64,000 bases of DNA from Pogostemon cablin (lineage: Eukaryota; Streptophyta; Magnoliopsida; Lamiales; Lamiaceae). Location of the stretch: assembly GCA_023678885.1 (NCBI GenBank), contig CM043002.1, forward strand, positions 1,196,022 to 1,260,021, read 5' to 3'. Both the position numbers and the translations under genes were made by a program. The notes under the pieces are model-generated. The model searched no databases. It was given only the letters and a program-made list of their open reading frames with translations, and had not been told where the DNA came from. Position 1 is the stretch's first letter; the number at the start of each line of letters is the position of its first letter. Below are positions 56,800 to 64,000 of the stretch, one piece after another.

Positions 56800-58490
56800 A
56801 ACTACCCACCTAAACATTTACTTGTCCTCAATCAAAACAAAACCAAGACAAGGCATATGGAAAAATGACAATCATATATAAGTGATAGCAAAACAATGAC
56901 ACTTTCAAAATAATAAACAAGGTGTACCAAATACAAATATGTGATGGAGAGCCTCACAAAAATTTTGCAACTTATGTAGAATAAAGGAATTTAAGAATTT
57001 ATAGCCTCACAATGGTTTCGTTCAATAACGCTCATGTATATGTGATGGGTAGCAAAACACTCAAAATTAAACAAGATAAGACATTACCATAAGCTTGCTC
57101 CCAAATCAAATCTCCACCAAGTTCAATGAGTATTGTGCAAATATCACAAGGACTTTTAAATAGTTGTAATGGGGCTTGGGATAAGGTAGGATTAAAATGA
57201 TTAGAAAGGCTAAATTTATCACTTTGCAAATTGTGTTAATCAAGTAAAACATATATCAAAAGGATACATCTTGGCCTTCTCAAAATTTTTCACATCCACT
57301 CCTTCATTTTCTTGTATAAAAATTCTATTTTTCATCAACACATCCTCTACCACACCTGTTTCTTTTCACAATTTTGAAAAACAGGTGTAACACTGAAGGG
57401 TTCAGTGTCTTTACAGAAAAACTCTGCTATAATTTCTAGCTTCATTCTTTTTTTCAGCTCCAATTTCTTTTCTCTTATTTTTTTTTCAACCATTTTTTTT
57501 TCAATCTTCCATTCTTCCTTTTCTTTTCCTTTTTTTTCTTTCCTTTCTCCATTTTTTTTCTTTCTCCATTTTTTTCTTTTTCTCAACCATCATCTCCCCT
57601 TCCTCATCAATTCAACCACCAAAAATATTTTTCAATAAATTCCACAATTTGCAAAATAGTAAGGGGTTCAATCGGAAGAGTTTAAGAAATAAATGGAATA
57701 TAGCTATTTTAATATGTTCATTCAACAAAGAAAAGGCTAGGCTCAAAGTGGCTCTCCTAAAAGTTTAACATGATCGGGTAGATAAAAAGAAAGCCAAAAT
57801 ATGGTTTGCCTAGGTGCCTTTATCATTTAAGTACATATACTTAAATGTAAGATCTCAAAGCAAGTTCTAGAATGTACATATCAAGTTCAATTTGTACTCA
57901 ATCAAGAAAATAGAGCTTATATAGATGATAGCTCTTCAAGGCTCAAAACTCACAAAATAGAGTAATTTTGTCATGAATTCTCAAACAAAAATTATTCCAC
58001 ATTCATCACAAAAATAACAAGACAAATCCAACAACTCACAAGTATAGATACATCAAATTCAACTCTCTTGTCATGCCAAAATTTCCATATATCAAAGACA
58101 CAATTTCATCATAAATCCAACACCAACTTCACATGTGCACAAATGTAAAAATATAATATCAAATGAATTACTATATGTACATGCCATTAACAAAATATAT
58201 TTGCAACTTCAAACACCACTCAATATACACCAAACCTACCCATACATAATCGTTTGTTTGCCCTCAAGCAAACAAAACATAATAAAATTCAAGAGAAAGT
58301 TAAGTGTAAGAGTGGAAAGAAGTCACCGGGTTAAGCTCAATTTGATTGACCGCATACTGGGATTTTTCTCTTTCTCTAAAAACATTATCAACACCATTGT
58401 CACTTCACTCCATAGCACATCCTAAAAATTAGCACACACCAAAAGAACAAGATTATTTATTAAAAAAATCAAATAAATAAAAATAAATTC
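56800..58490 (-). other. 3' UTR of element D with conserved blocks
   Basis: Minus strand: GTGAGTTTTGAGCCTTGAA (57936-57953), CATTCTAGAACTTGC (57859-57873), purine-rich tract (57400-57600, source of spurious Lys/Glu and Ser/Phe frames), block 2 CAAGCCCCATTACAAC...AAAAGTCCTTGTGAT (57140-57190). Confidence 0.58.
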
Positions 58491-58494
58491 TAAA

Positions 58495-58544
58495 TTGGGT
58501 TGCCTCCCAATAAGCGCCTTTTCTTTACATCGTTGGCTCGACGT
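58495..58544 (-). promoter_or_regulatory. Post-gag hairpin pair, element D
   Basis: Stem TTGGG/CCCAA around TTGCCT (58495-58510), then AAGCGCC, then stem ACATCG/CGACGT around TTGGCT (58527-58544, one wobble). It is the same pair in the same order as after pol in element B. Confidence 0.55.
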
Positions 58545-58747
58545 TCACTTCCCTTTCACATGATAGGAGTAAAATGTTCAAACCAATATAATGATCTTAT
58601 TGGTTTGCGAGAAGTGTTCTCTCCCTTCAAAATTATATGGTTCTTGGTCAGCCTTTTGGTGCAAAGCTCCATTGAAAATTGTTTGATCGCCTCAAGAATA
58701 GGATCTTTAATCACATCAATCTGAAACACTTCAATTATCTCATGTAC

Positions 58748-59494
58748 TTAAGGATCAGCAACTTTTGACAACCTGTAGGAATACGGAAAAATATCAGAAT
58801 GAATGGAAACTGATTCGGATGATTTTACCTGATTTTCGTTTTCAGCAGAACTGACACTGAAGGCTTCAGTGTCAGTTTCTGCAGTCTGAATTTTCTGCAC
58901 AGAATTTACAGAATTTTCAGCACACTCTTCCTCTTTAATTTCTACCTCAAACTCGAATTTCTCATCATGGGTGGACTCCTCAATACATTCCTCTTGGTTT
59001 ACACCTTGTTGTGCCACTAAACGTTCAACCTCAGTCCTTAATTTGCTACATTGTCGCTCCAAATTCCAAAGACTCAATTGGGTTCTTTGTTGAAATATCA
59101 AATTACTAATTTCCATCCGTTTCAACAAGGACTCTAATGAAGCCTTCAAACTTTGTTCATCACCATAATACCCATCATCCTCATAATAACATTCACTATT
59201 ATTAAAGGATTGAGATCTTTGCTCATAGTAGCCATGACTTTGAAAATTGTGGGGTTGATTATGATAGTGGTCCACATATTGGGGAGTATGAGGGTTATGC
59301 CATCCTTGATTGAAAGTGTTGACATATGGTTGATCATTTCAATGCCTTTGTTGATTAGAACTCCAATATTCATCTCTTTATCGCACCACTAATCTATCAA
59401 TCAAAGATGGACAATCATGAGTGGTATGGAGTGTGGTTGCACAAACTCTACAGGGCTGAACATCATGACCATAATAACCATGATATCGATCCAT
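58748..59494 (-). pseudogene. Element D gag-like ORF with a CCHC zinc knuckle
   Basis: The frame begins MDRYHGYYGHD at 59494 and holds a canonical CX2CX4HX4C knuckle (CRVCATTLHTTHDC, about 59455-59414). It is interrupted by TAA and TGA, then runs open for 175 codons (59275-58748): a Tyr/Asn-rich part, a leucine-rich likely coiled coil (SLKASLESLLKRMEISNLIF ... LERQCSKLRTEVERLVAQQ), and a Glu/Ser-rich acidic tail. It corresponds to the nucleocapsid-side part of Athila gag; the N-terminal capsid region is absent. Confidence 0.65.
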
Positions 59495-59660
59495 TAGAAG
59501 CAAACCTACAAGGGGAGAAAGTGATTAAACTCGAAAAAATAGAAAAATAAAAACAGGGCAGACCTGACACTGAAGGGTTCAGTGTCAGTGCACTGCTGGG
59601 AAAAATTCGAAAATAATAAAATAAAAACACAAAAAAATTCAACAAAAATTCGGGATTACT

Positions 59661-59685
59661 CCCCGGCAGCGGCGCTAAAATTTGG
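59661..59685 (-). promoter_or_regulatory. Primer binding site region, element D
   Basis: The minus strand reads AGCGCCGCTGCCGGGGAG just inside the LTR. This closely resembles the Athila site TGGCGCCGTTGCCGGGGA, complementary to the 3' end of tRNA-Asp, with the leading TGG altered. Confidence 0.6.
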
Positions 59686-60883
59686 TGTGCTGTCGCCGGC
59701 ACCCAAAAATAATACTTATAAAATTTCCGAACAAATCCACTAAAATATAATAGGATGAGTACGGGTCGAACCCAAATGGAGTAATTGAATTTAAAGTGTT
59801 TTCAAAAGTAACTGGATGAGGGTTTGAATTAAATTCTAACAACTATTAAACATGAAAATAAATAATTAAAATTGCAGTAAATATAAAATAAGATAAACAA
59901 ATAAAATAATAATATAGTCCAAGGATTTGATCCCCTCCCGTATCCTAATTCACATGTATCAAATTCCTAAAACACCAACAAGTTCATAAACTCAAGCCCC
60001 TAAGCTAACGGTATAACCAATTAACTCGAAATATCCTTAAGATTAATAACCTAGGGTACGACCTCTAGATTATACTATTCTCGAGTGACCCTATGGATTC
60101 GAATTCGACAATGCATTAAGATTTGGATATTAGGACTACTAAGCTATGAAAACGGGGGTAGCGAATCATACAACCTATATTTCGTGATTTCAAAAGGTAC
60201 TCCCTCATTTTGCTACTCGGTTCACAATATTATAACAATTACGAATTACAATATGTAAAATAGCTATTGAATAATCAATCACATATGAGAGGGGTAGTCT
60301 ACACAAGCAATTAAAATGTCATAATTCACATCAAAGCCAATCACAAAATAAATTTATTAAACATGCTAGTATATTTATTCCTAATCAAACATATAAATTA
60401 TTTTACGGAGGTTCACAATCCTCGGACTAGAAACGAAATTACATAATTAAACTAAATTAAAAATAAAGAACAAAAGAACGGATGTTCTTCATGGTGGATG
60501 CTTCCTCGCGTCCCCCCAATCTGCTTTAGCGTCCCAACGTCATCTCTGGATGTGTGTGATGTCCAACAATAATATAAGGATCCTAAATTAATTTATCATT
60601 GACCTTCCTTCTTGAAGAGTGTCCAGATTCATTGGATCTTTTCTCCTTTTGTAAGTTTCCTTAGGCTCTTCAAATCAAATCTCTCCTTAATTTATTTGGT
60701 CAAATCTTTTAATATCCAGCAATTAAAATTATTATATTTTTGGCCTGTTTCAATAAGAAATAAAATAATTAAAATATAATGTGTGAAATAGAAATAAGTC
60801 GTAATTAATATAAAATAATCACAACTCACATAAAAATATATATGAATTCATCTAAAATAATAAGGTAAAATTACGACTTATCA
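59686..60883 (-). repeat. 5' LTR of element D
   Basis: It starts TGTGCTGTCGCCGGCACCC and ends GACTTATCA. It differs from the 3' LTR at scattered bases and a few short indels, which suggests a young insertion. Confidence 0.88.
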
Positions 60884-60998
60884 TTAATCCACGAAATACT
60901 CTAAAATGTATTCATTAATTCATACATACATTTAGCAGTTGCATTTTTGTTTATATATAATATGCAATTGATTCATACATGTGATTAAATTCCTGCAG

Positions 60999-61106
60999 TT
61001 TGGGATGAGTTTGAACGACTTTATCCAAACAACTTCAGGCAATACAACTTAGATTTGCAGCAGCAGGATGCACTCAACATTAATGCTAACTCATCAACTG
61101 ACAACA
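60999..61106 (+). pseudogene. G3 exon: VWDEFERLYP segment
   Basis: CTGCAG acceptor, 108 nt, GTAATA donor; phase 1 on both sides. It reads WDEFERLYPNNFRQYNLDLQ, then a Gln/Asn-rich stretch, homologous to WEELEQEHEEYF of G2. It is separated from its likely promoter (54319) by a Mutator-like element and element D. Confidence 0.5.
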
Positions 61107-61149
61107 GTAATATTTCAACCATTCTACACCATTTAAACATTAAATACGA

Positions 61150-61450
61150 GTTTAAAACATAATTCATCCTGTATTTTTTTACTTTATTCGAAAATGTCCC
61201 AAGTAGTTAGTACATTCATTTTTGTCTCAAACCTTTCAGTTTTACTCTGATTTCATCCCAAAACTATTTTTTAGTACTTTCATCCCATAACTTTGTAAAA
61301 ACATTGATTTTCAATATTTTGTCCCATAACTTTGTTAGGTCCATTTTTGTGAGAATTTAAAAGTTATGGGACTATTTTGGAGAAATTAAGTCTTTTGGAA
61401 CTATTTTGAATGAAGTAAATTTGTAAGAGACTATTTTAATTTTAAACTCC
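61150..61450. repeat. Fold-back-like repeat in a G3 intron
   Basis: TTTATTCGAAAATGTCCC ... CATAACTTTGTTAGG on one side and AAAGTTATGGGACTATTTTGG ... GAACTATTTTGAATGAAGTAAA on the other form loose inverted arms. Non-coding. Confidence 0.4.
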
Positions 61451-61675
61451 ATTAAATACTAGTAGCAGACTGCATGTATTAGTTGGCAGCAATTCCGTGG
61501 ACAATTATGCAGACACTCCATTGATATTATGAAACTATAGCAGCTTAGATGGCTACCAAGATCTTGCTTTAAATCAAAATTACTGTGTGTGCATTGAAAA
61601 TCAAGTTATTCAGATAACTTATACATGATAGCTAATTCATATGGATCATCTAGCTGATTTGATTTGAATTTACAG

Positions 61676-61859
61676 GACCAACAACTCACGTTTTCCATTG
61701 GCTCCTGATGTGTTTCGAGGTGGATGTTCGAACCCCATCATTGTTGATGAAGATGTGTTTCGCGGTGGACGTTTGGACCCCATCATTGTTGAAGATGATC
61801 CAAAGATGAAGAGAAAGACTAAAGCTTCATTGGCTTCCGAACGTCCTCCAAAAGAATGA
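61676..61859 (+). pseudogene. G3 terminal exon with PLAPDV and a 45-bp tandem duplication
   Basis: After a TTTACAG acceptor the frame reads SRFPLAPDVFRGG, then a direct repeat of about 15 codons (DVFRGG..NPIIVDE / DVFRGG..DPIIVED) and a basic end (KMKRKTKASLASERPPKE, stop at 61857-61859). The frame does not fit the phase-1 rule of the other exons, so one base is lost or an exon is missed. Confidence 0.45.
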
Positions 61860-62339
61860 ATAATGAATTACCCAACTGATGGCTTTCTTTTGGGTCATGC
61901 AAAGTTGCAAACTATCTTTTTTCTTTTGATTGATTAAATAATGTCAGATACTTGTGTACGGTACACGTATGTACGGAGTGATCCTATAACTTCTGTTGAA
62001 TGATATATACCACTATTCTAGACTTTAATTAGTTCTTCATTCACCACAAGTTTTTTTTTATATTCTATTATTGACTGAAAATGGATTAGCTAACGCATGG
62101 TAGACTTTAATTTTCATTCGTGAAAAACGTCGTCTCTCTCTCCCACACATGCACACAAAATTGAACCAGAAATATTGGGATCAAATCTCATTGTTTACTC
62201 GTGCATTTGTGGTTTTGTGTAATCCTCATATATACTAGGCTGCTTAAGCATTATTAAAAGATGGTTAAGGGTCTAAACTAGAATTTGATAGTGTTGCATG
62301 AGGTGAATCATCAATACACGAGTTGGTTAAGACAATAAA
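61860..62339. other. Intergenic stretch downstream of G3
   Basis: No gene seen. Confidence 0.4.
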
Positions 62340-62720
62340 ACAACATAAGATTATAGCCTTAAACTTATAGTGAGTAGGGGATAGTGCGGCGGTTATTTGG
62401 GAAGTTATTTGGATGAGTTGGGGATATTTATTGATATTTTTTATTAGCCTGATGCATGAGATTTAAAATGGGATCATTTGCAGCCGTTTTCATAACCGTT
62501 TGATACTCCAACCAAAAGCCCAAAGTTGCACCATTGAGTTAGTCCCATACCTTTCAGTTATATATTGATTGTGTATATAAGCTGTATTCACAGCTTATTC
62601 TCATTGGAATCAATCCAAACTCTCATAATAAATATAAGATCTCTCTCATGGTGGATGTAGGCTCTTTCGAGAGTCGAACCACTCTAAAAAACCACCGTGC
62701 AATGCTTTCTTCTTCATACA
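62340..62720 (+). repeat. Possible copia LTR remnant
   Basis: A TATA-like GTATATAAGC (62572 onward), then CTCTCTCATGGTGGATGTAGG and GAGAGTCGAACCACTCTAAA (about 62644-62690), wording common at the 3' end of plant Ty1/copia LTRs. The ends are not defined and no internal region is attached. Confidence 0.4.
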
Positions 62721-63269
62721 TTAGGTTAGTCTTGTTTTCTTGTTTTTCTTCAAATTGCTATCTGAGATCAATCCACGATATATGGAACCTGTAAGTTTGG
62801 AAATTAATATTGCAAAAGGACTAAAATTGAAATTTTGGAAAGTTACGGAGTTAAAATTGACATAAAGATTAAAATTAAAAAAACAAAAAGTGGTAGGACC
62901 AAAAGTGGATTTATCCTCAAAAACTTTGCAAGTGTAATAATTTTTCAAGTTCTATAAGTTTAATTTTTTATTTTTTTTCATAAGTAATAAAAAAAAGTTA
63001 AAATTTACCATTACTAAAATTGACGACCCACAATGACCAAAATTTTAAAGTAAAAAACATATAGGACTAAAATTGGATTCATTAAAGTTACAGGACTAAA
63101 TTTGGTAGTATTTTCTTTACTTTGGTGCATTATTTTTCATATTTTAACTATCTAACAAAATACTTTACGTAATCGTACTTCTATAATAGAGCAACTCGTT
63201 TTCCGCATTTCAAGTGCAGTGCCTTTGTCTTGTTTGTCTTCGACACCTTTGCGTTTATATAAATAAATT
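62721..63269. other. Non-coding stretch with dispersed-repeat fragments
   Basis: AGGACTAAAATTGAAATTTTGG-type words at 62800-63110 resemble the fold-back repeats elsewhere in the window. No gene. Confidence 0.35.
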
Positions 63270-63810
63270 GGGATAAAAATCAATTTAATCCCATAACTTT
63301 TCTCATGGTCTATTTTAGTCCCAATAAAGATAAGTTTGTCAATTTAATTTCACCGGTAAAGAAATAGGGCCAAACAAGTCCTATTTTCGCCGGAAAATGC
63401 TGATAACACTGGAAAAACGGCCACGTCATAACCGGAATCGTAGTTTTCTGGCCGGGACGATGACGTGGCGCCCTGATGGCAGGTGAGTCAGTGGGATAAA
63501 ACCCTGTTTTGTCTCATAACTTTCTTCATGGTTTATTTTAGTACCAATAAAGATAACTTTGTCAATTTAGTCCCACCGGTGAAGAAATAGGGTCAAATAC
63601 GTCCTATTTTCGTCAGAAAATGCTGATATCACTGGAAAACGACATGTGATTATCACGTGACAACTAGAATCGCTGATTTTCGGATGGGACAATGAAATGA
63701 CGCCATGATGACAGGTGAGTCAACAAATTAAATGTTATTTTAATGCCAACAAGACATTTTTATTTTCTAAAATTTTAAATAATTAGAAAACAAAAATTAA
63801 ACCAAAAAAT
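63270..63810. mobile_element. Mutator-like fold-back element, partial copy
   Basis: It begins GGGATAAAAATCAATTTAATCCCATAACTTTTCTCATGG and follows the left arm of the 43281 element, including GATGACGTGGCGCCCTGATGG and GGTGAGTCAGTGGGATAAAA. It ends within AAATTAAACC near 63805, where an LTR fragment follows. Confidence 0.72.
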
Positions 63811-63821
63811 GTATTAATAAT

Positions 63822-64000
63822 CTGTCACATAGTTAAGCTGGCTTGCCTTAGCATTACTAATTCTCCATTCTTGAATTCCAAATCGTTTTTCTGCGTGATT
63901 TATTTTCTTTCGTATTAGTTTAATTATTAATTTCAGTTTCTAATTAAATTATTCTCAAAAACCCCCCAAATTTGTCTTACACTAAAATTGTCATACATAG
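63822..64000 (+). repeat. B-family LTR fragment (U5 side), cut by window edge
   Basis: GTCACATAGTTAAGCTG...ATTCTCCATTCTTGAATTCNAAATCG...CTGCGTGATTTATTTTCTTT matches 19932-20110 of the B LTR. Confidence 0.75.

Larger units (their letters stand above)
57389..59588 (-). repeat. Three copies of a family-specific palindrome in element D
   Basis: Arms CTGACACTGAA and TTCAGTGTCAG around GG(G/C) at 59564-59588 (leader) and 58851-58875 (in the gag frame); a shortened copy AACACTGAA/TTCAGTGTC lies at 57391-57411 (3' UTR). Confidence 0.75.
55597..60883 (-). mobile_element. Element D: non-autonomous Athila-type retrotransposon (5.3 kb)
   Basis: Two LTRs of 1203 and 1198 bp in direct order, nearly identical by eye, flank an interior of about 2.9 kb with gag sequence but no protease, RT or integrase. 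A tRNA-Asp-type primer site beside the right LTR, Athila 3' UTR blocks and post-gag hairpins place it in the Athila lineage and on the minus strand. It must borrow enzymes. The flanking five bases differ (CGATG left, TTAAT right), so no target duplication is visible. Confidence 0.8.

Noticed and set aside
57347..57638. Open frames rich in Lys/Glu (minus) and Ser/Phe (plus)
   Set aside because: Both come from one purine/pyrimidine-rich tract in the 3' UTR of element D; the same kind of tract recurs in the other elements.
1..64000. tRNA or rRNA genes
   Set aside because: No cloverleaf-like sequence with A/B boxes and no rRNA core motifs were noticed; a tRNAscan-SE or Infernal run would be decisive.

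Overview
The window is plant nuclear DNA, most likely from a dicot. It shows spliced genes with GT/AG introns, Athila-lineage (Ty3/gypsy) and Ty1/copia retrotransposons, Stowaway-like MITEs with TA duplications and CTCCCTCCG ends, Mutator-like fold-back elements and a Helitron-like end. I see no bacterial features and cannot name the species.

Layout. 1-9744: Athila-type element A (+), protease to 3' LTR, its 5' end outside the window. 9745-20218: element B (+), gag linker to 3' LTR; A appears to be inserted in B's gag. 20219-27771: a mosaic of MITE halves, two partial minus-strand LTRs (E1, E2), a decayed copia fragment, a second B-type LTR start and an orphan Athila 3' UTR. 27772-39567: element C (-), 3' LTR to gag, whose gag is fused in frame to a copia gag (39567-40670). 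40683-44356: AT-rich DNA with a fold-back repeat, a Helitron-like element and a complete 1.08 kb Mutator-like element. 45430-61859: a small plant gene family (G0-G3). G1 (48455-50135, six exons, 244 codons) looks intact; its neighbours are decaying paralogues. A Mutator-like element and a non-autonomous Athila-type element D (55597-60883, minus) lie inside G3. 60884-64000: G3 3' exons, a possible copia LTR, another Mutator-like copy and a B-type LTR tail at the edge.

The main signal is a shared architecture in the Athila-type elements. (1) Each family carries its own set of short palindromic motifs. The same motif family recurs in the LTR U3 just upstream of the TATA box, in the spacer between pol and the ATHILA-ORF (env-position) gene and, in B and C, in the gag-protease linker; D has one perfect palindrome three times. 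(2) The pol-ORF spacer looks like a transcription cassette: a second polypurine tract, a U3-like motif array, a TATA-like box, a 16-nt first exon and a phase-1 intron. (3) Hairpins after pol and two conserved 3' UTR blocks are kept even in non-autonomous D. The second signal is the G0-G3 family, built from repeated symmetric phase-1 exons that encode a DGSS...LFPLAPDL module.

All reading was by eye; identities and homologies are estimates, and no database was searched.
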